Of a DNA stretch of 27,849 bases, positions 15,725 to 22,690 are shown piece by piece. The position numbers were made by a program, and so were the translations under genes. The stretch lies in assembly GCF_032335695.1 (NCBI RefSeq), contig NZ_JACTOJ010000036.1:1-27849 (forward strand), in the 5' to 3' direction. Each line of letters opens with the position of its first letter. The stretch's first letter is position 1. This stretch comes from JACTOJ01 sp032335695. GTDB taxonomy: Bacteria > Bacillota > Clostridia > Clostridiales > Clostridiaceae. Under the pieces are notes generated by a model. It made no database searches and was not told the origin of the DNA. It worked only from the letters and a program-made list of their open reading frames with translations.

Positions 15725-16918
15725 TTATTTTTTGTATACAATATTTCCAGCCCTAAAGGTATAGAGAATCTCTCCAAAAACCTTTCTGCCATTAAACGGA
15801 GTATTTTTTCCCTTAGACTCAAATTTATTGGAGTCTATCTCATATTCTTTATCTATATCCACAAGTACCAAATCAGCTTCACAGCCTATTTCGATTCTTC
15901 CTCTATTCTTTTTCATAAGTTCTGCAGGTCTTTTAGACATAAGCTCAGAAAGCTTATTAAGGTTTATAAGCCCATTTTTTACTAGGGAAGTATAACATAT
16001 GGAGAAGGAAGTCTCTATTCCGCTTATACCAGGTGCCCCCTTCTTTTTATCTTCTTCAGAATGAGGCGCATGATCTGTTGCTATACAATCCACATAACCC
16101 CTTTGAATTGCATATACAAGAAAATCTACGTCTTCTTTTGATCTTATAGGAGGATTTACTCTATAAGTTTCATCCACAAGAGCCAAATGGTGCGGAGTTA
16201 CCTCACAGCTTATATTACTTCCTCTATCCTTGCTTTCTATTACATACCTCATAGCTTCCTTAGTACTTACATGAGCAAGGTGAAGCCTGCAGCCCGTATA
16301 TTCTGCTAAGGTTATATCTCTCCAAGTCATAGTATTTTCTGCAAGTCTCATATCAACGCTGCTGAATTCAGGACTTTCCGCATGAGATATTATTGTAAGT
16401 CCGAGCTCCCTAGCCTTAGTCATTGCATTCATCATAACCTTGCTGTCTGAAACGCCCTTGCCATCATCGGATAAAAATATCACTCCATCCTTATCCTCTG
16501 GCTTTAGCTCATCAAGATGACTAATATCTTTTCCACTAAAATTTTTAGTTATGGATATAAGCTGATTTAAATCTGCTAAACCAAATTGCTTTGCTTTATC
16601 TCTTACATAATTTACCGTATCCATACTGCTGCAGATAGGATTTGTGTTTGCCATAAGATTTACTGTAGTGTAACCGCCTCTTACAGCCGCCTTAGAGCCT
16701 GTTTCTATATCTTCCTTGTAAGTAAGACCAGGATCTCTAAAATGGGCATGCAAATCTACGAAAGAAGGCATGAGCACATATCCTCTTCCGTCTATAGCCT
16801 CTACAGGCTTATTTATTTCCATAGCAAGCTCTGCTATTATTCCGTCACGAATAAGTATATCCCCTACAAAATCACTCTTATGATCTACTATTCTTGCTCC
16901 TTTTATAATAAGTTCCAT
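15725..16918 (-). CDS. pyrC: Dihydroorotase
   Basis: Dihydroorotase closes N-carbamoyl-aspartate to dihydroorotate. The 397-residue protein is a class I enzyme of the amidohydrolase superfamily. The metal-binding HxH is His57 and His59 in DLHAHFRDPG. Further ligands lie in TIISHAES and RLHLAHVST, and the catalytic Asp in CIATDHAPH. AGGAGG lies eight bases before the ATG, and the pyrI stop is 11 bases upstream. Confidence 0.96.
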   Translation of the reverse strand: MELIIKGARIVDHKSDFVGDILIRDGIIAELAMEINKPVEAIDGRGYVLMPSFVDLHAHFRDPGLTYKEDIETGSKAAVRGGYTTVNLMANTNPICSSMDTVNYVRDKAKQFGLADLNQLISITKNFSGKDISHLDELKPEDKDGVIFLSDDGKGVSDSKVMMNAMTKARELGLTIISHAESPEFSSVDMRLAENTMTWRDITLAEYTGCRLHLAHVSTKEAMRYVIESKDRGSNISCEVTPHHLALVDETYRVNPPIRSKEDVDFLVYAIQRGYVDCIATDHAPHSEEDKKKGAPGISGIETSFSICYTSLVKNGLINLNKLSELMSKRPAELMKKNRGRIEIGCEADLVLVDIDKEYEIDSNKFESKGKNTPFNGRKVFGEILYTFRAGNIVYKK

Positions 16919-16929
16919 ATCCTTGCCTC

Positions 16930-17361
16930 CTATAGATCTTCAAATTTTCTTATGTCATCACAGTACTCGCATCTGTATTCCCTGTTTTCTCTATTTACAA
17001 GATGAAAAACATGAGGAATACCTTTTTCTACAGAGGTCACGCATCTAGGATTTTTGCAGGTTATAACATTTTCTACCTGCTCTGGCAGCTCCAATTTTAT
17101 TTTATCTATTATTCTTTCCTGCTCTATTATGTTTATAGTTATATTAGGATCTATAAGTCCTAATACATTTAAATCTATAAATAATTCGTTATCTATCTTA
17201 ATTATATCTTTTCTGCCAAGCTTTGAACTTGGTGCATTCATGATGAGAGCTACAGAAAAGTCTGCTTTCTCAAGTTTTAGATAATTAAATATCTTAACTC
17301 CAAGTCCAGCTGTTATATGATCTATAACAATACCTCTTTTAATGCTGTTTATAGTAACCAT
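16930..17361 (-). CDS. pyrI: Aspartate carbamoyltransferase regulatory chain
   Basis: PyrI binds nucleotide effectors and assembles with PyrB into an allosteric ATCase. The 143-residue protein has the N-terminal allosteric domain (NSIKRGIVIDHI, then GLGVKIFNYLKL) and a C-terminal zinc domain with Cys102, Cys107, Cys131 and Cys134. That spacing of 5, 24 and 3 matches the E. coli chain. Its presence predicts feedback inhibition of the enzyme itself, in addition to control of the RNA leader. It starts 12 bases after pyrB with an AGGAGG site. Confidence 0.96.
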   Translation of the reverse strand: MVTINSIKRGIVIDHITAGLGVKIFNYLKLEKADFSVALIMNAPSSKLGRKDIIKIDNELFIDLNVLGLIDPNITINIIEQERIIDKIKLELPEQVENVITCKNPRCVTSVEKGIPHVFHLVNRENREYRCEYCDDIRKFEDL

Positions 17362-17373
17362 ATTCTTCTCCTC

Positions 17374-18297
17374 CTATAAATCTCCTAATAACTTTGCCAT
17401 AAGTGCCATTCTAACATACATACCATTCTGAGCCTGCTTAAAATAGTATGCCCTAGGATCTTTATCTACCTCTATGGAAATCTCATTTACTCTAGGCAGC
17501 GGATGAAGAACTATCATATCTTTCTTGGCAAGACGCATTTTTTCTGAATCCAGTATATAACTGTCCTTAAGCCTTATGTAGTCTTCTTCATTAAAGAAAC
17601 GCTCTCTTTGAACTCTGGTCATATAAAGTATATCTAATTTGTCCATTACATCTTCCATTTTTTCTGCTTCTATAAACTCTATATTATTTTTAATTAAAAC
17701 TTCTTTCTTTATATAATCTGGTAATTTTAATTCCTGTGGTGATATCAAAACAAATTTCACATTTGTATATCTAGACATGGCTTTTATGAGTGAATGTACT
17801 GTTCTTCCAAATTTTAAGTCTCCGCACAAACCAATGGTTAAATCGCTTAATTTTCCTTTAACTCTCCTTATGGTAAGCAAATCTGTAAGAGTTTGAGTAG
17901 GATGCTGATGTCCTCCGTCTCCTGCATTAATTACAGGAATGCTTGAATACATGGCTGCAACCTTAGGAGCCCCTTCTTTAGGATGTCTCATAACTGTTAT
18001 ATCTGCATAGCAGCTTACTACTCTTATGGTATCAGCAATGCTCTCTCCTTTTGACACGGAACTGGAATTAGGTTCAGAAAATCCAATAACATTCCCTCCC
18101 AACCTCAGCATAGCAGCTTCAAAGCTGAATCGAGTTCTTGTACTTGGTTCATAGAATAATGTGGCAAGTATTCTGCCATCACAGACATGTGCATATTTTT
18201 TAGGATTATCTATAATATCGTCAGCAACATTGAATATTTCGTCAAGCTCCTGAGCAGTCAAATCCATTGGGTCAATCAAACTTTTTCCTTTTAACAT
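17374..18297 (-). CDS. pyrB: Aspartate carbamoyltransferase catalytic chain
   Basis: PyrB joins carbamoyl phosphate and aspartate, the committed pyrimidine step. The 307-residue protein shows the carbamoyl-phosphate loop STRTR (52-56) in FYEPSTRTRFSFE, the HPTQTLTD segment and the C-terminal HPLPRVNEI. It is the first gene of the pyr operon. A purine-rich ribosome binding region (18302-18314) lies just before the ATG and overlaps the lower stem of a PyrR-type hairpin. Confidence 0.97.
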   Translation of the reverse strand: MLKGKSLIDPMDLTAQELDEIFNVADDIIDNPKKYAHVCDGRILATLFYEPSTRTRFSFEAAMLRLGGNVIGFSEPNSSSVSKGESIADTIRVVSCYADITVMRHPKEGAPKVAAMYSSIPVINAGDGGHQHPTQTLTDLLTIRRVKGKLSDLTIGLCGDLKFGRTVHSLIKAMSRYTNVKFVLISPQELKLPDYIKKEVLIKNNIEFIEAEKMEDVMDKLDILYMTRVQRERFFNEEDYIRLKDSYILDSEKMRLAKKDMIVLHPLPRVNEISIEVDKDPRAYYFKQAQNGMYVRMALMAKLLGDL

Positions 18298-18310
18298 ATG
18301 TCCTCCCTCT

Positions 18311-18342
18311 CCTTCTTAACCTCGCTGGGTTAAATTTAAAGG
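18311..18342 (-). promoter_or_regulatory. Second PyrR-type RNA binding loop, overlapping the pyrB ribosome binding site
   Basis: Minus strand: upper stem TTAACC / GGTTAA (18328-18333 with 18316-18321) closing a CAGCGA hexaloop, and lower stem CCTT / AAGG. The loop and flanks match the PyrR consensus ARUCCNGNGAGGYU at nearly every position. The 3' lower-stem AAGG is part of the AAGGAG ribosome binding sequence 11 bases before the pyrB ATG. No terminator follows, so the fold would act on translation (inference). Confidence 0.65.
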
Positions 18343-18386
18343 TAAAGAGCCATAACACAGAACATATCATCTATTTCTTGGCGAAA

Positions 18387-18413
18387 TAAAAGCCTTCCAA
18401 TTTATAGGAAGGC
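18387..18413 (-). terminator. Attenuator terminator in the pyr leader
   Basis: GCCTTCC (18413-18407 on the minus strand) pairs with GGAAGGC (18398-18392) across an eight-base loop, followed by TTTTATTT. Its 5' arm contains CTTCCT, which can pair with AGGAAG (18454-18459) just 3' of the first PyrR hairpin to form an antiterminator. Confidence 0.85.
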
Positions 18414-18456
18414 ACAGCTATCTCATCAAAATATTTATTCTGCAAATATATGACTT

Positions 18457-18487
18457 CCTTACTGATCTCTCTGGATCAACTTAAAGG
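18457..18487 (-). promoter_or_regulatory. First PyrR-type binding loop (anti-antiterminator) of the pyr operon
   Basis: Minus strand: TGATC / GATCA stem closing a CAGAGA hexaloop, an internal bulge TAAGT on the 5' side, and lower stem CCTT / AAGG. This fits the PyrR binding loop (CNGNGA hexaloop, purine-rich 5' bulge). In B. subtilis PyrR with UMP stabilises this hairpin, which frees the terminator arm. The terminator is 44 bases downstream, so transcription attenuation is the expected mode. Confidence 0.8.
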
Positions 18488-18502
18488 TTCACTTTTCGTA
18501 TT

Positions 18503-18531
18503 ATGATAGCACATATACTTTTAGCTGTCAA
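18503..18531 (-). promoter_or_regulatory. Promoter of the pyr operon
   Basis: Minus strand perfect -35 TTGACA (18526-18531), a 17-base spacer and TATCAT (18503-18508). The RNA start near 18496 gives a leader of about 200 bases holding both PyrR-type hairpins and the attenuator. This and the next gene account for the gap 18298-18660. Confidence 0.8.
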
Positions 18532-18660
18532 TATCCATATTTTAATTTACTTTAAGCAATAAAAACACTATTAAATTATTCATTTTAGTTGTATAATATA
18601 TTTGTTTTATAACGGATTTTTATAGAAATACATAGAATTTTTTTATGAGGAGGTAATCTC

Positions 18661-18783
18661 ATGAATGTTGAATCTATCGTTGTAATAGTTATTATGACTG
18701 TCTTCGTTGTTGGTGGACTATATCTTAACATAGTATCCGGAAAAGCAACTGAAAAATTAAAAGAAGATTTAAAACAAAAATAA
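18661..18783 (+). CDS. Small single-pass membrane protein, 40 residues, unknown function
   Basis: ATG follows a GAGGAGG site at 18647-18653 and runs to TAA at 18781. The product has one hydrophobic helix (about residues 5-26, with IVVIVIMTVFVVGGLY) and a basic/acidic tail ending KLKEDLKQK. A TATAAT (18592-18597) lies upstream and a strong terminator directly downstream, so it is a complete single-gene unit. I do not recognise a family. Good signals on both sides argue for a real gene rather than chance. Confidence 0.7.
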   Translation: MNVESIVVIVIMTVFVVGGLYLNIVSGKATEKLKEDLKQK

Positions 18784-18802
18784 TACCTGTATACTTTTTC
18801 TA

Positions 18803-18836
18803 AAGAGTCATGAATTTTTAGTCATGACTCTTTTTA
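18803..18836 (+). terminator. Terminator of the 40-residue membrane protein gene
   Basis: AAGAGTCATGA (18803-18813) pairs with TCATGACTCTT (18822-18832), followed on the plus strand by a T run. The hairpin begins 20 bases after the stop. Confidence 0.85.
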
Positions 18837-18934
18837 TTTGCAACATATGTTCCGTAAAGGATCGCACATTTTTAGCAAGGACTTTATGTTAACTAAGTAT
18901 AGGTTTTCATAACAGTCTATAAAAAAATTAATAT

Positions 18935-18963
18935 TTGATAATATTTCCATTATATTATATAAT
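18935..18963 (+). promoter_or_regulatory. Promoter of the 65-residue protein gene
   Basis: TTGATA (18935-18940), a 17-base spacer and TATAAT (18958-18963) lie about 20 bases before the start codon region. The leader is very short. Confidence 0.7.
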
Positions 18964-18985
18964 GTGTTAAAAAGGAGGTAGTAGA

Positions 18986-19183
18986 ATGAAAAGTGATTTG
19001 TATATACAGTTTAATGGAAATGAAATTTGTGAATCAGAAATCATAAAAAAAGTAAAAGAAGTGTGGGTATCTGAAGGTAATAAAATCAAAGAGCTCAAGA
19101 ACTTATCTGTTTATTTTAAGGTAGAAGATAAAACTGCTTATTGCGTAATAAATGAAGATAAAAGCATATCAATACCCTTATAA
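18986..19183 (+). CDS. Small conserved-type protein, resembles clostridial DUF6465
   Basis: The 65-residue product begins DLYIQFNGNEICESEIIKKVKE and then has VWVSEGNKIKELKNLSVYFKVEDK followed by a beta strand (YCVINEDKSISI). This order (strand, helix, strand, strand) resembles the small DUF6465 proteins of clostridia, a recollection I cannot test here. AAAGGAGG lies nine bases before the ATG. No function is known. Confidence 0.7.
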   Translation: MKSDLYIQFNGNEICESEIIKKVKEVWVSEGNKIKELKNLSVYFKVEDKTAYCVINEDKSISIPL

Positions 19184-19223
19184 AAAGGTGGACATGCATT
19201 TTTATACTTTACAGTAACTGCAT

Positions 19224-19296
19224 AAGCGATGATTCGGTACTTCCTTAATAATTGTAACAAATCTCTTCGTGAATCACCGCTTAAATTTTTTAATTA
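19224..19296 (+). terminator. Long-loop inverted repeat, possible terminator
   Basis: AAGCGATGATTC (19224-19235) pairs with GAATCACCGCTT (19271-19282) with one A-C mismatch across a 35-base loop, and AAATTTTTT follows on the plus strand. It lies between the 65-residue gene and the thyX 3' end and could end either. The long loop is unusual for a terminator. Confidence 0.45.
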
Positions 19297-19313
19297 TTAC
19301 TTCACCTCTGAAA

Positions 19314-19970
19314 TTATTCTATATCATCAAAAATCACAGGAATAAGTGTTTTCATTTCTTTAAGCAATGGAATAGTTATTTCTCTCATTTGAGGATGCGC
19401 CGCCAGTTCAGTTCTAAGCTTAAAAAAGTGTCTCCATTCTCTTAGATTCATAGTTACAACTATCTCTGTTTTAAGAGAATTAGGTAAAACTGCTCTAGCT
19501 ATCTGTGCCGTTGCACCTAGTTCAATCATTTTCATATAATGTCTTTCCGCATCTTCCATAGCTTTTGTCCATTCATCTAGAATCTCATTTATTATTTCCG
19601 GTGTCAATTCTTTCATTTTAGTATCTAATTTTATTCCATCTTCTATGCTTATAACATTGATCTCTTTTCCGAATTTATCATTATTATAATTGCAATATCT
19701 TGTGCTTTCCTGCGCGAAGGAAGCTAATCTGTGTCTCACTATTTCATGAGATACTCCTCTATCGCATATAAATCTTACCGTAATAGAATTATGTTCAATT
19801 ACAGCCTCATGTCCATGCTTTATAAGAGAAGCTACAAATTTGTGTGCTGATTCATCAGTTATTCTATCTTCACTCTTATAGCAAGTTCTTCCCACTTTTT
19901 CTATCTGCTTTAATACTTCTTGTCCATCTATTTCGCTTTCAATTATAAATCCTGGTTTTATACTAATCAT
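19314..19970 (-). CDS. thyX: Flavin-dependent thymidylate synthase
   Basis: ThyX methylates dUMP to dTMP with methylene-tetrahydrofolate, FAD and NAD(P)H. The 218-residue protein carries the ThyX motif RHRxxSxxxxSxR as Arg79, His80, Arg81, Ser84, Ser89 and Arg91. The C-terminal NLREWRHFFKLRTEL-type segment is also typical. AAGGAG lies eight bases before the ATG. It stands alone, with no dihydrofolate reductase or ThyA beside it. Confidence 0.95.
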   Translation of the reverse strand: MISIKPGFIIESEIDGQEVLKQIEKVGRTCYKSEDRITDESAHKFVASLIKHGHEAVIEHNSITVRFICDRGVSHEIVRHRLASFAQESTRYCNYNNDKFGKEINVISIEDGIKLDTKMKELTPEIINEILDEWTKAMEDAERHYMKMIELGATAQIARAVLPNSLKTEIVVTMNLREWRHFFKLRTELAAHPQMREITIPLLKEMKTLIPVIFDDIE

Positions 19971-20073
19971 TTTGCTCTCTCCTTCATTTATCTAGCAATA
20001 ATACGCCAGTAATAATATAAATAAATTAAATTCTTATATTATATTAACATATTAAACATGAAATATGTACAAA

Positions 20074-20103
20074 AAGAAAATGGCTGGGATATCTATCCAG
20101 CCA
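20074..20103 (-). terminator. Orphan minus-strand terminator
   Basis: TGGCTGG (20081-20087) pairs with CCAGCCA (20097-20103) and is followed on the minus strand by TTTTCTTTTT. It lies about 275 bases after the lysozyme stop and 110 bases before thyX. It may be the distant end of the lysozyme transcript or end a small RNA; no coding frame is visible in between. Confidence 0.7.
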
Positions 20104-20232
20104 CACAAAATACAAATCTATATTTTATAATAAAGGGGGTTTATTTACTCTACAATATCATTATATATCATATTTATTACAAATAAATGTATAAAGTAAA
20201 TATAATTTGTTAACTATTTTTTATTAAGCTCT

Positions 20233-20270
20233 GTTTTAAAGCAGTGTCGATTTTTACACTGCTTTAAAAC
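20233..20270. repeat. Perfect 15-bp inverted repeat
   Basis: GTTTTAAAGCAGTGT (20233-20247) and ACACTGCTTTAAAAC (20256-20270) are separated by CGATTTTT. No T run follows on either strand. The 12-mer CACTGCTTTAAA of the right arm also occurs inside the lysozyme gene at 20678-20689, in its first peptidoglycan-binding repeat. Confidence 0.7.
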
Positions 20271-20323
20271 ATTCCTTTAGTTCGTAAGGCTATAAAATGG
20301 GTAGACAATTATAATAAAGCAAC

Positions 20324-20362
20324 CTTTAGAGTTTCAGATCGATTAAATCCTATACCAACATT
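20324..20362 (-). pseudogene. Degenerate fragment of a peptidoglycan-binding repeat
   Basis: Bases 20324-20340 align to 20683-20700 in the lysozyme gene at 15 of 18 positions with one single-base gap. The adjacent ATTAAATCCTATACC resembles the gene's ATTTAATCCATATC after a deletion of about 20 bases. Read on the minus strand the piece gives NVGIGFNRSETLKVALL, flanked by stops; compare IFGSETFKAVVI in the intact repeat. It is probably decayed duplicate sequence downstream of the lysozyme. Confidence 0.45.
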
Positions 20363-20377
20363 CTTTTAAAACATAGC

Positions 20378-21424
20378 CTAAACATTCAATAACTTATTCC
20401 AAGTATTAATTCCTACTATTCCATCCACTGCTAGTCCATTATTGCTTTGAAATTTTTTTACCGCATTTAAAGTTACAATTCCAAAGCTTCCATCTACACC
20501 ATAGGGTTCTAAGCTATATCCCTTGCATACCAATAAAGCCTGCATTAACCAAGTTATATTTCCACTAGCACCGCTTCTTAAGCTTACCAATGCAGCTAAG
20601 GTTTTTGGACCTACTATACCATCCAATACAAGTTTTGCTCCATATTGCTTATTCAATTCTGTTTGAAGCCCTATTACCACTGCTTTAAAGGTTTCTGATC
20701 CAAAGATATTATCCACAGCAATATTTAATCCATATCTATTATTTAGTATAAATTGAATTTCTCTTACGGATATATTCGTACTTGATGAACTGTTTCCGCC
20801 TGAATTATTAGACGTTCTAGCTATCAACACATCGTTTGTGAATTCGTTCATGTCCACATTTCCCTCAATACCAGCTACATTTCCAGAAGATGAGTATTGA
20901 AATCCAGCCCAATTTTGCCATATGGAATTATTAGCAGGAGCATTCACACCATAATTGGCCACCCACAACGGTACATCCTTTAAAACATCTGTTAAATTTG
21001 TGTCTATAAAATTTGTATAAGTGTAAATTATACAGGGCTTATTAGTGATTCTACTAACTTCATCAATAAATGTTTTAGCTAGATTAGACAAAGTATTTTT
21101 ATCTAATCCTTCAGTGGTCTCCACATCTAAAGCATATTTACAATCAGGTTCCAAATCCTTTATGCTGTTAATAAAAAATTGTGCTTGAGCTTTAGCGTTC
21201 GCCTCATCCTTAGCTCTAAAAAAGTGATAAAATCCTACTAGCAAGCCATTTGCTTTTGCCTGAGTATAATTTTGCTTTGCTTTAGAATCTGTGAAAGTTA
21301 CTCCTTCTGTAGCTTTTACATAGACAATTTGAATTCCGCTGGACTTAACTTGGCTGAAATCAATATCCCTTTGCCAATTTGACACATCTATGCCTCTAAA
21401 ATTATTTGCACTTCTTACTTGCAT
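20378..21424 (-). CDS. GH25 lysozyme (N-acetylmuramidase) with two peptidoglycan-binding repeats
   Basis: The 348-residue enzyme should cleave the MurNAc-GlcNAc bond of peptidoglycan. The N-terminal GH25 domain (about 9-200) has GIDVSNWQ with Asp13, VKATEG, GFYHFF and the catalytic pair Asp100/Glu102 in ALDVETTEG. A Ser/Asn/Gly linker (about 208-218) leads to two PG_binding_1 units (about 220-285 and 288-348), each ending with a VDGIVG or LDGIVG turn. There is no signal peptide, as in phage lysins and some clostridial autolysins, so release may depend on lysis or another route. AGGAGG lies 12 bases before the ATG. No holin or other phage gene is nearby. Confidence 0.93.
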   Translation of the reverse strand: MQVRSANNFRGIDVSNWQRDIDFSQVKSSGIQIVYVKATEGVTFTDSKAKQNYTQAKANGLLVGFYHFFRAKDEANAKAQAQFFINSIKDLEPDCKYALDVETTEGLDKNTLSNLAKTFIDEVSRITNKPCIIYTYTNFIDTNLTDVLKDVPLWVANYGVNAPANNSIWQNWAGFQYSSSGNVAGIEGNVDMNEFTNDVLIARTSNNSGGNSSSSTNISVREIQFILNNRYGLNIAVDNIFGSETFKAVVIGLQTELNKQYGAKLVLDGIVGPKTLAALVSLRSGASGNITWLMQALLVCKGYSLEPYGVDGSFGIVTLNAVKKFQSNNGLAVDGIVGINTWNKLLNV

Positions 21425-21569
21425 AAATACGGGTACCTCCTATCTTTTTTAACTTAAGCTAATAATATATGATTTTATATCCTATTATATTAATATGCAG
21501 AACGGCATAATAACTTTCTAACATAATCTTATTTTAGAGTAAAACTTCTATTTTTATTTCATGTATTGA

Positions 21570-21619
21570 ACAAAAAATGATGTTAATTTAGCCATAATTC
21601 CCTAAATCAACATCATTTT
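21570..21619 (-). terminator. Terminator of the metallo-hydrolase lipoprotein gene
   Basis: AAAATGATGTT (21574-21584) pairs with AACATCATTTT (21609-21619), extended inward by ATTTAG/CTAAAT, and ends in TTTTTTG on the minus strand. It lies about 30 bases after the stop. Confidence 0.85.
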
Positions 21620-21646
21620 CTTTTGTGCTTACACTATAAATATTTA

Positions 21647-22567
21647 TTATCTTCCAGGTTTATAATCCCCAGGCTTCACATTAAAACTTATATTTTTACC
21701 ATCAGAGGTACATACAATAGTTCCACTTTCATCAGTTCTATAAACTGTAACATTTTTATTTTTTAGCTTATTCATAGTTTCTTTGTGCGGGTGACCATAA
21801 TCATTACCTTTTCCGCAGCTTATAACCGCATATTTAGGATTAACCTTCTCTAAGAACTCCTTAGAGGTAGAAGTGCTGCTTCCATGGTGACCAACCTTTA
21901 ATACATCTGCAGAAAGGTCGAGTCCGGCTTTTATCATATCCGCTTCATTAGAAGCCTCTGAATCTCCTGTAAAAAGGAATTTATTTTCTCCAAAAGTAAT
22001 CTTGATAGCTATGGAATAAGTATTTAAATTTTCTTTATCTGAATTGATAGGTCCCAAAACCTTGCAATCAGCATCCCCAAGCTTAAAATTATCACCAACC
22101 TTGGGCTGAGAAGCCGTTAACCCATTTTTCTTTATAGCACTTACAGTATCCTTAAATGTTTTTGTATTAGCAGTTATTTTAGGCATATAAAGATTATTTA
22201 TTTTATATTTATTTATTATCGCATCGGCCCCACCTATATGATCTTCGTGAGGATGTGTTAATATAAGATAATCTAATTTATCTATCTTCTCATCCTGAAG
22301 ATATTTTAAAAGTCTATCTGTAGATTCATTAGTACCTGTATCAATAAGCATGTTAGCGGTTCCCTGCTGAATGAGAATAGAGTCCCCCTGTCCTACATCT
22401 ATATAATGAACCTTAAGCTTTTCTCCGCTGCTTACTTCTCCCATAGTCTGCTTTGAACTATTAATATTATAACTGCTGCAAGCAGACATAAATAAAATAC
22501 AGGCAATTATAATAAAAGCAAATAATTTTTTATATCTAAAATCTAGTAAATTCTTGAATGTTTTCAT
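21647..22567 (-). CDS. ComEC-like metallo-beta-lactamase-fold lipoprotein
   Basis: The 306-residue protein starts with a basic, hydrophobic signal sequence and a lipobox LFMSAC with Cys30, so it should be a lipoprotein outside the membrane. The rest is an MBL-fold hydrolase of the kind found at the C-terminus of ComEC: VHYIDVGQGDSILI, MLIDTGTN, the metal motif HPHEDHIGG, FTGDSE, and KVGHHGSSTS. It lacks the ComEC transmembrane channel, so it is a stand-alone hydrolase, not a full DNA uptake protein. Nuclease or phosphodiesterase activity is possible but unproven. GAGG lies six bases before the ATG. Confidence 0.9.
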   Translation of the reverse strand: MKTFKNLLDFRYKKLFAFIIIACILFMSACSSYNINSSKQTMGEVSSGEKLKVHYIDVGQGDSILIQQGTANMLIDTGTNESTDRLLKYLQDEKIDKLDYLILTHPHEDHIGGADAIINKYKINNLYMPKITANTKTFKDTVSAIKKNGLTASQPKVGDNFKLGDADCKVLGPINSDKENLNTYSIAIKITFGENKFLFTGDSEASNEADMIKAGLDLSADVLKVGHHGSSTSTSKEFLEKVNPKYAVISCGKGNDYGHPHKETMNKLKNKNVTVYRTDESGTIVCTSDGKNISFNVKPGDYKPGR

Positions 22568-22632
22568 CCCGCACCTCGATATATCAGTATAAATTATATT
22601 TTAACCCCAGTGAATATAATTTGCAAACTGAA

Positions 22633-22672
22633 GAAACTAGAATTTATCAGTAATCTGAAAAACTCTAGTTTC
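22633..22672 (-). terminator. Hairpin terminator of the chemoreceptor gene
   Basis: GAAACTAGA (22633-22641) pairs with TCTAGTTTC (22664-22672) with a partly paired loop (CAG/CTG). It lies about 20 bases after the stop. The T tail is weak. Confidence 0.6.
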
Positions 22673-22690
22673 TATATCATTAACTATATG

